This document shows positions 14,836 through 21,351 of a stretch of DNA of 21,351 nucleotides, one piece after another. The notes under the pieces are model-generated. The model had not been told where the DNA came from. It searched no databases and saw only the letters and a program-made list of their open reading frames with translations. The DNA comes from Thermoproteota archaeon (lineage in GTDB: Archaea > Korarchaeota > Korarchaeia > Korarchaeales > Korarchaeaceae), in assembly GCA_003661365.1 (NCBI GenBank), contig QMVZ01000011.1, positions 1 to 21,351 of the forward strand, given 5' to 3'. Both the position numbers and the translations under genes were made by a program. The first letter of the stretch is position 1, and every line of letters starts with the position of its first letter.

Positions 14836-15180
14836 ATGGAAGGCATAACGTTATTTCTCGCAGTGCTAATCTCTATAGGGATTGGAGCCCTGTTTTACGG
14901 ATGGAACAACAGATGCCCTGGGTGCAAAAGGCTTTTTGCAAAACAATTTTCGATAAAACTAGTAAATCGCAGCCTTTTGAAAGAAAACACATATGAACTA
15001 CATATTTGGAAGAGAAACCTGCTAACAGACTTTAAGATCGTTCCATTCAAGAGAGTCTACTTTGTAAGAGTCTATCTAGATCATTACAGGTGTAGTAGAT
15101 GTGGTTATGAGTATTCCTTAGTGTCTAAAGAGCTGACCTTTAAGGACGTAGAGCTAGACCTAGAAGGATCTGACCACTGA
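14836..15180 (+). CDS. Membrane-tethered zinc-ribbon protein, 114 aa
   Basis: One N-terminal hydrophobic helix (ITLFLAVLISIGIGALFYGW) is followed by a small domain with two cysteine pairs, CPGC (Cys27, Cys30) and CSRC near residue 90, the layout of a zinc ribbon split by a basic beta-strand-like segment of about 60 residues. No catalytic motif is present. ATG 14836 was chosen because AAGGATGAT lies a few bases ahead and gives a clean membrane helix; an in-frame TTG at 14818 would add six residues. Proteins of this layout are often membrane accessory factors, but I cannot assign a function. The gene runs toward the 15252-15527 minus-strand gene, with a hairpin between them. Confidence 0.65.
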   Translation: MEGITLFLAVLISIGIGALFYGWNNRCPGCKRLFAKQFSIKLVNRSLLKENTYELHIWKRNLLTDFKIVPFKRVYFVRVYLDHYRCSRCGYEYSLVSKELTFKDVELDLEGSDH

Positions 15181-15229
15181 TTTTGAAAGACTTAGCTCTA
15201 GACGGTGGAAGCCTTGTGGCTCCTATATC

Positions 15230-15254
15230 TAATCTCTCTAAAAAAGAGAGATTA
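15230..15254. terminator. Hairpin between convergent genes, possible two-way terminator
   Basis: TAATCTCTCT and AGAGAGATTA form a 10-bp perfect stem around a loop of five A. It lies 50 bases after the zinc-ribbon stop and contains the TAA stop of the minus-strand gene. On the minus strand the loop is T5. Archaeal terminators usually rely on T tracts, so the role is uncertain. Confidence 0.4.
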
Positions 15255-15527
15255 TGACGTGAACTGGGTACCTAGCATCTTCTTGATTCTCTCTTTTAGG
15301 TCATTGAGCCTTCTTCTGTGGATTTCGTCCTGAAGAGGGAAATAAAGGGGGTTCGTTTCTATCTTACTTATTATTTCCATAAGATGTTTCTCTGTCAATC
15401 CTTTACTAAGTAGAGATTTTATTTCTCCTAAAGTTGATTCTAGCGTTCTGCCCTCTATTCCTCTAACGTACTCAACCAAAAGGTTCTCTGCCCTTCTCTT
15501 TGCCCACTTCTCATCCCATGAATACAT
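15252..15527 (-). CDS. Small helical hypothetical protein, 91 aa
   Basis: I recognise no family. The chain is hydrophilic and mostly helical in character: MYSWDEKWAKRRAENLLVEY, then GRTLESTLGEIKSLLSKGLT, a segment EKHLMEIISKIETNPLYFPL, and a charged end EIHRRRLNDLKERIKKMLG. The SLLSKGLTEKHLMEIISKI part resembles a short helical regulator or chaperone-like module, without further proof. ATG 15527 was chosen; TTG 15545 would add six residues. There is no membrane helix or cysteine. It lies 78 bases downstream of the MobA-like fragment on the same strand. Confidence 0.55.
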   Translation of the reverse strand: MYSWDEKWAKRRAENLLVEYVRGIEGRTLESTLGEIKSLLSKGLTEKHLMEIISKIETNPLYFPLQDEIHRRRLNDLKERIKKMLGTQFTS

Positions 15528-15604
15528 TATGACATCAGCTACCAACAGAGGAACTCAGAGATAAAAAACCTCGTCACCTCTGGATTCTTATCCTCTATAG
15601 TTCG

Positions 15605-16072
15605 TCATTTTCTCTTAGAATCCACATACCGCTTGATGTCATCGATAGTGTCAATATCGATTAGGACTTCCTCTTCATCTACTGGTATGTACAGGATCTC
15701 GTTCTTATGCCTCCTCACCACAGATTTAAGGCCCATTTCTTCCTCGCTTATCCCTAGAACTTCATCGAACATTGTTTTATCGAAAAGGATTGGATGTCCT
15801 GCCCTTTTACCGTAGCTCACAACCGCTATCTTAGGCCTGTTTTTCTTGTAAATGTTGATGAGATGGTTTATGACGCTCCTGGAAATGAAGGCGACATCTG
15901 CCGGGTGAATGATAGCAGCCTTACCAAGATCCTTGACGTGTTCTTTTATTTCAATTTTATCGGTGCCAGCAGCGCGCATAAGTCTACCATAAAGCCGAAC
16001 TGTGAGAGACATAGAACCTAATTTTACAATGTTCTGCGACATATAAAGGGAAAATATCCTGCCCTTACACAT
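15605..16072 (-). pseudogene. MobA-like (NTP_transf_3) nucleotidyltransferase lacking its N-terminal nucleotide-binding half, up to 155 aa
   Basis: The C-terminal two thirds match molybdenum-cofactor cytidylyl/guanylyltransferase-like proteins: a GSMSLTVRLYGRL stretch in the place of the family's GMSSSV block, then IIHPADVAFIS, GKRAGHPILFDKTMFDEVLG, VVRRHKNEI, IPVDEEEVLIDIDTIDDIKR. The N-terminal LAAGxxxRMG loop and the following strands, which bind the NTP, are absent, about 65-70 residues. Directly upstream is the end of the DUF4405 gene, so the missing part is not simply in another frame. ATG 16072 follows a GGATGAT by overlap with the DUF4405 stop, but its first 18 residues (MCKGRIFSLYMSQNIVKL) look unrelated to the family. 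It is probably a 5'-deleted remnant; a divergent short protein with a non-enzymatic role is the alternative. Confidence 0.6.
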
Positions 16073-16073
16073 A

Positions 16074-16340
16074 TCATCCTTTGAAAAGCTTCTTCAAGTA
16101 GGCTAGAAGCGGCCTTCTATTCAAGAATACATGAATTGGCACTAGACCTATCATAATGAAGCCAGAATAGTCGTGAATCGATATCCATCGCCGTTTTGTG
16201 AGGTCTACCATGATAACTCCTCCAGAGCCTTTACCAGAAGGAGCAAAGTACAAAATGACTCCCGATATCGCTACTAGCACACCTAAAAATAGTAAGGAAA
16301 GGGTGACGGATATTCTCAGCCATATGGTGCTCCTTGACAT
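16074..16340 (-). CDS. DUF4405-like cytochrome-b561-type membrane protein, 88 aa
   Basis: Two hydrophobic helices: ISVTLSLLFLGVLVAISGVI and IHDYSGFIMIGLVPIHVFLN. The second holds the pattern H-x(13)-H-x-x-x-N (HDYSG... to HVFLNRRP) that marks small DUF4405/cytochrome b561-like proteins, where the histidines may bind haem. The C-terminal LLAYLKKLFKG is the usual short basic end. ATG 16340 has no clear Shine-Dalgarno. The stop is two bases from the start of the MobA-like fragment, so they could share a transcript. Haem binding is inference from the histidine spacing. Confidence 0.6.
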   Translation of the reverse strand: MSRSTIWLRISVTLSLLFLGVLVAISGVILYFAPSGKGSGGVIMVDLTKRRWISIHDYSGFIMIGLVPIHVFLNRRPLLAYLKKLFKG

Positions 16341-16455
16341 TTCGTTTCAGACGTTCTAAAGGTACTTGGTTATTAGCGTTATGGACAAATTGTTAAAGTA
16401 ATGAGTTATCTTATGAGAGACCAGATATCTCGGCAGATTTCACTTGTTTGAAAAG

Positions 16456-16463
16456 CTTTATCT
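16456..16463 (+). promoter_or_regulatory. TATA-like box for the amidohydrolase gene
   Basis: CTTTATCT begins 42 bases before the TTG start at 16498. The D-aminoacylase gene has the same TTTATC box at a similar distance from its own TTG start. Confidence 0.4.
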
Positions 16464-16497
16464 TTTTACGAAAAAAGTCCTTCAGCAGGTGATCCTG

Positions 16498-17673
16498 TTG
16501 ATAGCTCTGAAAGGTGGGAAGATCTTAACTATAACAAAGGGAGTCATTGAAGGTGGTACAATCCTGATAGAAAATGGAAAGATAAAGGCCGTGGGCAAGG
16601 ACATCCCAATCCCCTCTGGCACCGAAGTAATAGATGTTACAGGAAAAGTAGTCATGCCAGGGATCGTCGATCCCCATACTCATGCCGGTATAAGTATGGA
16701 GGAGGTTGGTTGGGAAGGAAGAGACCATAACGAAATTACAGACCCAGTAACTCCCCATTTAAGGGCATTAGATGCAATAAAACCTGAGGATCATGGTTTT
16801 CAAGAGGCAAGGGAGTATGGCATAACAACGACTTGCGTCGTACCTGGAAGCGCAAACCCGATTGGTGGCCTAGGTGCGATTGTGAAGTGTTATGGGAACA
16901 CTGTTGAAGAAATGCTTGTCAAAGAACCTTTCTGCCTGAAAATGGCATTTGGGGAGAACCCGAAGAATGTCTACGGCCAGGGGATGAAAAAGGCTCCTTA
17001 CACGAGGATGGCTGTTGCGGGCCTAATAAGGGAATGGCTTACAAAAGCTCAAAACTATATGAAAAAGAAGGAGGCAGCAAAAAAGAAGCCCGAGGAGTGG
17101 GAAAAGTTCGAAAAGGACATAAAGCTAGAAGTTCTTGAGAAACTGCTTAAGAAGGAGCTGGTTGCTTATGCACATGCCCACACATCCTACGATATCATGA
17201 CGGCAATTAGGCTCTCAGAAGAGTTCGGATACGACATGATACTTCAGCACTCAACAGAAGCCCATCTTGTTGCAAAAGAACTGGCAAAGAGAGGAATAAG
17301 GGCTGTATGCGGTCCTCTCTTAACTGCAAGGTATAAGGTGGAGCTTAGGCATAGAACCCCTCAGACCCCCGCCATCTTGTATAAAGCAGGTGTAAAAGTC
17401 GCCTTTACTGTAGATCATCCTGTCCTGCCGCCTAAGGTCCTTCCAATAAGTGCTGCCGTAGCTGTAAGGGAGGGTATGCCTGAGGAAGAAGCTCTAAAGG
17501 CTTTGACTATAAATCCTGCAGAATTCCTTGGATTGGATCATAGGATTGGCAGCATAGAGGAGGGTAAGGATGCAGATCTCATCGTTATGACAGGGCATCC
17601 CTTAGACATAATGAGAAGCAGGGTTGAGATGACTTTCATAAACGGAAAGATAGTGTATGAAGCTAAGAGCTAG
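16498..17673 (+). CDS. Amidohydrolase, imidazolonepropionase-like (COG1228), 391 aa
   Basis: Metal-dependent amidohydrolase with the cyclic-imidase/dipeptidase type fold. An N-terminal beta-sandwich (MIALKGGKILTITKGVIEGG) leads to the metal motif DPHTHAG (His60, His62), then AHAHTSYD, ILQHSTEAH and the late Asp in FTVDHPVLP, followed by the C-terminal block DHRIGSIEEGKDADLIVM. These are the metal ligands and closing strands of the superfamily. TTG 16498 with AGGTGATC at 16487-16494 is a good start; the longer frame from 16444 adds hydrophobic residues that run into the TATA box. The gene is followed by a T-rich terminator and, on the other strand, the M29 aminopeptidase. Imidazolonepropionase itself is unlikely, as no other his-utilisation gene is nearby; a peptide or cyclic-amide substrate is more likely. 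Confidence 0.85.
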   Translation: MIALKGGKILTITKGVIEGGTILIENGKIKAVGKDIPIPSGTEVIDVTGKVVMPGIVDPHTHAGISMEEVGWEGRDHNEITDPVTPHLRALDAIKPEDHGFQEAREYGITTTCVVPGSANPIGGLGAIVKCYGNTVEEMLVKEPFCLKMAFGENPKNVYGQGMKKAPYTRMAVAGLIREWLTKAQNYMKKKEAAKKKPEEWEKFEKDIKLEVLEKLLKKELVAYAHAHTSYDIMTAIRLSEEFGYDMILQHSTEAHLVAKELAKRGIRAVCGPLLTARYKVELRHRTPQTPAILYKAGVKVAFTVDHPVLPPKVLPISAAVAVREGMPEEEALKALTINPAEFLGLDHRIGSIEEGKDADLIVMTGHPLDIMRSRVEMTFINGKIVYEAKS

Positions 17674-17676
17674 GAT

Positions 17677-17700
17677 ACTTTCCCCTCTCCTCTTCTTTTT
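17677..17700 (+). terminator. Pyrimidine-rich terminator after the amidohydrolase gene
   Basis: A C/T-only stretch ending in TCTTCTTTTT begins within 10 bases of the stop, much like the one after the phosphodiesterase gene. The M29 gene ends on the other strand at 17723. Confidence 0.45.
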
Positions 17701-17722
17701 CGGCCACATATCTGCTAAGCAT

Positions 17723-18745
17723 TTACTCGATATCTATCAGGTATTTGTCTTCCTCAATGATCTTTTTTCCATCAATCAAAACGGTTGCTCTTTTTATTAT
17801 ACAATCTATGTGAGTTTTTGAGACCCAATCAGCTCTAGTTTCTTTTGGATAGGGGTTTCCAAAAGCCAAATGAACTCTTGCCTTTTCATCTTGAAGTAGA
17901 ATTCCTACTAGAGGCATTTCTATTAGTTCTAGGTTTGTAGGCAGGGCTATCTCTCCTGCTCTATTGCTGTTTTCGTCCGTCTGGAGGTAATCCTTGAGAT
18001 CTGCTTTTAGCTCATCTAATTCGCACTCTATGCTTTTTATGTTAGCCCTCGAGTCTACTATGTCGATGTGAACAGGAGTATCCTTTTCAGCCTCCGGTTT
18101 CGTCAAGATCCCGTATTTTTTGGAGAACCAGTCTCCTAGCTCGTCTGTCACGAGATGACCTTCTGCCCTAAACGGTGCTGTAAATATCTCCCCTTCGGGC
18201 AAGTTCCCCCACTGTCCTTTTTCGTGGTATATCCCATCTGAAGGCTTCCACCTCCACTCAGGATTTAACTCAATTACAAGGTCGGTTCCGGCTGGATTTG
18301 TTATCCTAAGCTCTTTTACATCTTTTAGGATTTTTTCTAACCTATTTGTAAAGGCTGAGATTCTCCTGTAATCAGAGCACATTCCCTGCTCCATGAGAAG
18401 CCTGGTAACCCCTGGCATGTGTGCATGTCTTGCATACTTTGTTGCGAGTAACCTGAATGATCTTCTCATTGGAAGTTCACCCTTTTTGCTTTCTGCAGCC
18501 CAGAAGGTCACATTAGCCCAGGGTACTGCCTTTTCGATTTCTTCAGGAAGCGCCGTCATAGGTCTCTCACCGTAGTGCTCTAGAACAAACAGCCTAACGT
18601 GCTGAGTTATTCCTAATGCAGCCCTTCTTATAGCATTGCCAACTTCGTACTGAAGCTTGTCCGTTACAATTAGGACATGTTCTCCTGGTTTAACGCCCAT
18701 GCAAACTTCTACAGCGTTTCTTGCTCCTTCATCTAAAGTACCCAT
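17723..18745 (-). CDS. Leucyl aminopeptidase, M29/aminopeptidase T family, 340 aa
   Basis: Metallo-aminopeptidase that removes N-terminal residues from peptides. The COG2309 pattern is clear: N-terminal VKPGEHVLIVTDKLQYEVGN, the metal Glu in WGNLPEGEIFTAP, a second Glu in GEIALPTNLELIE, and the terminal metal block QDEKARVHLAFGNPYP with His in KTHIDC. The length is usual for archaeal members (340-400). ATG 18745 is preceded by an AGGTGGTGAGG stretch; in-frame GTG 18757 is the alternative. It is divergent from the D-aminoacylase gene, with 99 bases between start codons, so the two may be controlled together. The role would be cytosolic peptide breakdown to amino acids. Confidence 0.9.
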   Translation of the reverse strand: MGTLDEGARNAVEVCMGVKPGEHVLIVTDKLQYEVGNAIRRAALGITQHVRLFVLEHYGERPMTALPEEIEKAVPWANVTFWAAESKKGELPMRRSFRLLATKYARHAHMPGVTRLLMEQGMCSDYRRISAFTNRLEKILKDVKELRITNPAGTDLVIELNPEWRWKPSDGIYHEKGQWGNLPEGEIFTAPFRAEGHLVTDELGDWFSKKYGILTKPEAEKDTPVHIDIVDSRANIKSIECELDELKADLKDYLQTDENSNRAGEIALPTNLELIEMPLVGILLQDEKARVHLAFGNPYPKETRADWVSKTHIDCIIKRATVLIDGKKIIEEDKYLIDIE

Positions 18746-18776
18746 CTTCCTCACCACCTAGCAGCTTCTGAGAGAA

Positions 18777-18784
18777 TAAATTAA
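18777..18784 (-). promoter_or_regulatory. TATA-like box for the M29 aminopeptidase
   Basis: TTAATTTA on the minus strand begins 39 bases before ATG 18745, enough for a short leader with the Shine-Dalgarno. It lies in the shared divergent control region. Confidence 0.35.
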
Positions 18785-18806
18785 GCATTGCCGCTGATCA
18801 GTTCTG

Positions 18807-18812
18807 TTTATC
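18807..18812 (+). promoter_or_regulatory. TATA-like box for the D-aminoacylase gene
   Basis: TTTATC begins 38 bases before the TTG start at 18845; GGGTGG at 18835-18840 is the ribosome site. Confidence 0.35.
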
Positions 18813-18844
18813 TCTTTCCTTTGTTAGGATGCTTGGGTGGTAGC

Positions 18845-20485
18845 TTGGCCAGCAAGCCCAAGATTCTAATCGAGAACGGTATTATTATGGATGGAACGGG
18901 TAATCCGTGGTTTAGAGGCGATGTCGCAATAGAGAACGGGAGAATTTTAGCTATAGGAAGAGTGAAGGACTTCCAAGCAGACATAAGGATAGATGCGACG
19001 AACTTAGTGGTTTGTCCAGGATTCATCGACATCCACGGGCACAGCGACCTAGCCGTAATTGTAGATCCAAGGGCCGAGAGCAAGGTGATGCAAGGGGTTA
19101 CAACCGAGCTTGGGGGGAACTGCGGTCATTCTCCCGCCCCACTAGAGGGGTATGCTCTAGAAGAGGAAGAAAGATCTGCGGAGAGGTATGGGATAAAGAT
19201 AGACTGGAGGAGCTTTGGCGAATACCTCGATAGGATAGAGAGACAGGGTTGCTCAATTAACTTCGCATGTCTTCTCGGTCATGGAACCGTTAGGTGGTGC
19301 GTCGTAGGTCCAGATGACAGGGATCCAACCGAGGAAGAGATGGAGAGGATGAAGGAACTCGTCGACAAATCAATGAAGGAAGGGGCATTTGGACTATCAA
19401 CAGGGCTCATGTATGCACCAGGATGCTATGCAAGCACCGAAGAAATCATAGAACTTGCTAAGGTTGTGGCTAAACACGGAGGGATTTATGCCTCTCATAT
19501 AAGGAGGAGAGGCGAGGGAATAAGGCGCTGGGGACTCATAACTCCCAGAATAGACACGCTCGTAGAAGCAGTAAGAGAAACCATAGAAGTGGGAGAGAGA
19601 GCGGGTTTACCCGCTCAAATAAGCCATCACAAAGCAATGGGCAGGGTAAATTGGGGCAAGGTCAAGAAAACACTTGCTATGGTTGAAGATGCCAGATTGA
19701 GAGGGGTAGATGTTACGTGCGATCAGTACCCATATACTGCTGCAAGTAGCAGCCTAGCCTCGATATTTCCAGCATGGGCAAGGGCAGGAGGAACGAAGAA
19801 GCTCATTGAGAGGTTGAGAGATCCAGAAATAAGGGCAAAAATAAGGGAAGAGACCATTGAGAACATGGAGGGAATAGGAGCCGAATACGGATGGGGCGAT
19901 GCATACATCTCTTACCTTAAATCCGAAAAGAACTCACATTTGATCGGTAAGAGCCTTAAAGAAGCTGCAGAATTGCTTGAAAAGGATCCATTTGATGCCG
20001 CAGCTGATCTTTTAGCAGAAGAAGAGGGATCGGTTGGAATAGTCTACTTCGCAATGTGCGAAGAGGATGTAATAACAGTCATGAAGAACAGGAACGTCAT
20101 GGTGGGATCCGATGGTTATGCCCTCTCACCGAAAGGAATCCTTGGAAGGGGAAGACCTCATCCAAGGAGCTATGGGACCTATCCGAGGGTATTAGGAGTT
20201 TACGTTAGGGAAAAGAGGGTTATTCCTTGGGAAGAGGCCATAAGAAAGATGACATCCATGCCAGCTCAGAAGCTAGGGCTTTTCGACAGAGGCCTTATAA
20301 GACCCGGAATGTGGGCCGACATCGTCGTATTTAATCCAAGGACGATTAAAGACAGAGCTTCTTTCGATGAGCCGCATCGATTTCCTGTAGGAATCGAGTA
20401 CGTTTTAGTGAACGGGGAGATTGTGGTTGATAGAGGAAGTCACACCGGCCTAACTCCTGGAACTGTTCTAAGGCATGGATCTTGA
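18845..20485 (+). CDS. N-acyl-D-amino-acid deacylase (D-aminoacylase, COG3653), 546 aa
   Basis: Amidohydrolase that removes the acyl group from N-acylated D-amino acids (or D-amino-acid-containing peptides). The beta-sandwich (KILIENGIIMDGTGNPWFRG) is followed by the metal motif IDIHGHSD (64-68) and the typical ELGGNCGHSPAP with metal Cys93. Next come GLSTGLMYAPGCYAS, ASHIRRRGEG, ISHHKAMG, DQYPYTAASSSL, the Asp in VGSDGYALSP, and the C-terminal HPRSYGTYPRVLG and LIRPGMWADIVVFNP. All family landmarks are present and the length is normal. TTG 18845 follows GGGTGG by 4 bases; the frame is open back to 18788, where the extra residues end in LLGC and would resemble a lipoprotein signal, but they lack a basic n-region. 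The substrate could be L-hydantoin-like cyclic amides in relatives, so specificity is not certain. Confidence 0.92.
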   Translation: MASKPKILIENGIIMDGTGNPWFRGDVAIENGRILAIGRVKDFQADIRIDATNLVVCPGFIDIHGHSDLAVIVDPRAESKVMQGVTTELGGNCGHSPAPLEGYALEEEERSAERYGIKIDWRSFGEYLDRIERQGCSINFACLLGHGTVRWCVVGPDDRDPTEEEMERMKELVDKSMKEGAFGLSTGLMYAPGCYASTEEIIELAKVVAKHGGIYASHIRRRGEGIRRWGLITPRIDTLVEAVRETIEVGERAGLPAQISHHKAMGRVNWGKVKKTLAMVEDARLRGVDVTCDQYPYTAASSSLASIFPAWARAGGTKKLIERLRDPEIRAKIREETIENMEGIGAEYGWGDAYISYLKSEKNSHLIGKSLKEAAELLEKDPFDAAADLLAEEEGSVGIVYFAMCEEDVITVMKNRNVMVGSDGYALSPKGILGRGRPHPRSYGTYPRVLGVYVREKRVIPWEEAIRKMTSMPAQKLGLFDRGLIRPGMWADIVVFNPRTIKDRASFDEPHRFPVGIEYVLVNGEIVVDRGSHTGLTPGTVLRHGS

Positions 20486-20487
20486 AT

Positions 20488-20967
20488 TCAGACCTCAATG
20501 CTTCTCCTCAGCATGACAACGTCCTTACCCAAGTAACCCTCCCTAACGAAGCCGTGGATCGTAAATCCCAGGTTTAGATAAAATGATATGAAAAACCTCT
20601 CATCCGCAGGCACGGAAGTCGTTAAGTACGAAGCACCCGGAACTTTCTCCTTTATAACCTTGCTGAAGTGGTCTAACAGCATCTTCTCTAATCCAGCAAT
20701 AGATGCCTCCTTGCTAAGGACATGTATAAAGACTATGCTAGGTGGTAAAGAGGCTGTACCAGTAATGATGCCTGCAATTTCGTCGTCCTTCTTCGCCACC
20801 ACAGACACTTTCATAGGACCCCATATCATCCTAAGGATCCCTTCTTTTCCCTTTATAGCTGGAGGAAGCGTGCCTTTAAGGGACTTAAACAGTACTTCTG
20901 CGCATCTTTCTGCATCTTCAGGTTTTAACTCCTCTAGGACATACTCTGAGTTATCCAAATTACTCAC
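20488..20967 (-). CDS. GNAT family N-acetyltransferase-like protein, 159 aa
   Basis: The fold is suggested by an N-terminal VLEELKPEDAERCAEVLFKS (beta1-alpha1), VSVVAKKDDEIAGIITGTAS (beta2-beta4 hairpin), a helix ASIAGLEKMLLDHFSKVI and the closing FFISFYLNLGFTIHGF, which matches the GNAT FYxxxGF end. The acetyl-CoA loop R/Q-x-x-G-x-G/A is not canonical; SKEASIAGLEKML is in its place, so acetyltransferase activity is uncertain. GTG 20967 has GGGAG 8 bases upstream. The stop abuts the D-aminoacylase stop with two bases between them, so the genes converge. The substrate is unknown. Confidence 0.7.
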   Translation of the reverse strand: MSNLDNSEYVLEELKPEDAERCAEVLFKSLKGTLPPAIKGKEGILRMIWGPMKVSVVAKKDDEIAGIITGTASLPPSIVFIHVLSKEASIAGLEKMLLDHFSKVIKEKVPGASYLTTSVPADERFFISFYLNLGFTIHGFVREGYLGKDVVMLRRSIEV

Positions 20968-21054
20968 CCATTAAACTCCCTCGCTTAACTTAATTATGAT
21001 TTCTACAAAGGCGCAGACCTATTAAACAGTATGTTGATCAACGGAATTTACACA

Positions 21055-21080
21055 ATTTTGAAAAGTTATTCTTTCAAAAT
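21055..21080. promoter_or_regulatory. Inverted repeat just ahead of the last gene, candidate operator
   Basis: ATTTTGAAA (21055-21063) and TTTCAAAAT (21072-21080) are exact inverted copies with 8 bases between. The site spans -32 to -7 from ATG 21087, where TATA box and transcription start would lie, so a bound dimer would block transcription. Confidence 0.4.
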
Positions 21081-21086
21081 AATCAT

Positions 21087-21351
21087 ATGTCCTCTAGTAA
21101 GCTGAAAGGTGATCCAATTAAGCTTTTCTGGGACCAAGCAAATTGTTGGAGGAAACTAGTTCTTCTAAGGCTTCTAGATGTCCTTAGAGAGAATTTAGCT
21201 CAGAAATATTTGAAGGAGATAGCACAGCTTCAAAATCCAGATGGTGGATTCTCTAAAAACAAAGGAGAGGCCTCACGTGTTACAGAAACTGCTGAAGCAA
21301 TAATAAATTTCGTCAAATCTGGCGAAGAATCAAGTTCACAAAGAATACAGA
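21087..21351 (+). CDS. Terpene-cyclase/prenyltransferase-like (alpha-alpha toroid) protein, 3' truncated by window edge
   Basis: The frame from ATG 21087 is open to the end of the window, 88 residues. It reads MSSSKLKGDPIKLFWDQANC, then a helix RKLVLLRLLDVLRENLAQKY, and the sequence LKEIAQLQNPDGGFSKNKGE followed by ASRVTETAEAIINFVKSG. The QNPDGGF with a following T-E-T-A-E-A helix is the repeat of squalene-cyclase/protein-prenyltransferase-like toroids (Q-x-P-D-G-G-F/W). No catalytic DxDD or similar can be judged because the main part is off the edge. It could be a cyclase, or only a repeat-bearing surface or uncharacterised protein. There is no Shine-Dalgarno; an inverted repeat overlaps the promoter area. 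Confidence 0.65.
   Translation, partial: MSSSKLKGDPIKLFWDQANCWRKLVLLRLLDVLRENLAQKYLKEIAQLQNPDGGFSKNKGEASRVTETAEAIINFVKSGEESSSQRIQ

Noticed and set aside
16444..16497. Longer amidohydrolase N terminus (FEKLYLFTKKVLQQ)
   Set aside because: It runs through the TTTATC box, and the SD at 16487-16494 points to TTG 16498, where family similarity begins.
18788..18847. Longer D-aminoacylase start with a lipobox-like LLGC, suggesting a lipoprotein
   Set aside because: The extra part lacks a basic n-region, overlaps the TATA-like box, and TTG 18845 has a good GGGTGG site.
20588..20974. 128-codon frame on the plus strand
   Set aside because: It is antisense to the GNAT-like gene, which has protein-like features and a ribosome site.

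Overview
The window looks like a stretch of an archaeal chromosome, probably from a thermophilic, peptide-using lineage of the Thermoproteota/Korarchaeota/Bathyarchaeia type; I cannot name the species. The pointers are TATA-like boxes about 30 bases ahead of leaderless starts or about 40 bases ahead of starts with a Shine-Dalgarno (GGAGG/AGGTGA), frequent TTG and GTG starts, pyrimidine/T-rich terminators, and archaeal-type gene families (TldD/TldE pair, M29 aminopeptidase, COG3653 D-aminoacylase, DUF362). There are no rRNAs, tRNAs, CRISPR arrays or insertion sequences that I can see.

Layout. 1-5502, plus strand: the 3' part of an S9 (prolyl-oligopeptidase type) peptidase, an MFS transporter, then a tightly coupled tldD-tldE operon. 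5741-6184: a small three-helix membrane protein followed by a perfect 21-bp palindrome. 6298-6654, minus: an unknown gene cut by one in-frame TGA. 6819-8678, plus: a secreted type I phosphodiesterase/phosphatase. 8761-10474, minus: a short membrane ORF not found by length-based gene calling, then a large surface-anchored SGNH-like protein with a Pro/Ser/Thr stalk, one membrane helix and a SHOCT-like cytoplasmic tail. 10617-13018, minus: a DUF362 gene broken by a one-base indel in a G run, and a metallo-beta-lactamase-fold protein. 13155-14448, plus: a membrane-anchored SAM methyltransferase and a soluble O-methyltransferase. 14549-16340: small genes, including a zinc-ribbon membrane protein, an N-terminally truncated MobA-like nucleotidyltransferase and a DUF4405 membrane protein. 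16498-20967: two amidohydrolases, an M29 aminopeptidase and a GNAT protein. 21087 to the end: the first 88 residues of a protein with a terpene-cyclase/prenyltransferase toroid-like repeat.

How it fits together. The strongest theme is peptide and amide-bond hydrolysis: S9 peptidase, TldD/TldE, M29 aminopeptidase, N-acyl-D-amino-acid deacylase and an imidazolonepropionase-like amidohydrolase. The last two share a promoter/start design (TTTATC box, SD, TTG start), and the D-aminoacylase and M29 genes are divergent from one 99-bp control region. Envelope functions form a second theme (phosphodiesterase, SGNH surface protein, membrane-anchored methyltransferase). A third feature is decay: three genes in 10 kb (the TGA gene, DUF362, MobA-like) are broken or truncated, by real loss, recoding or sequence error.
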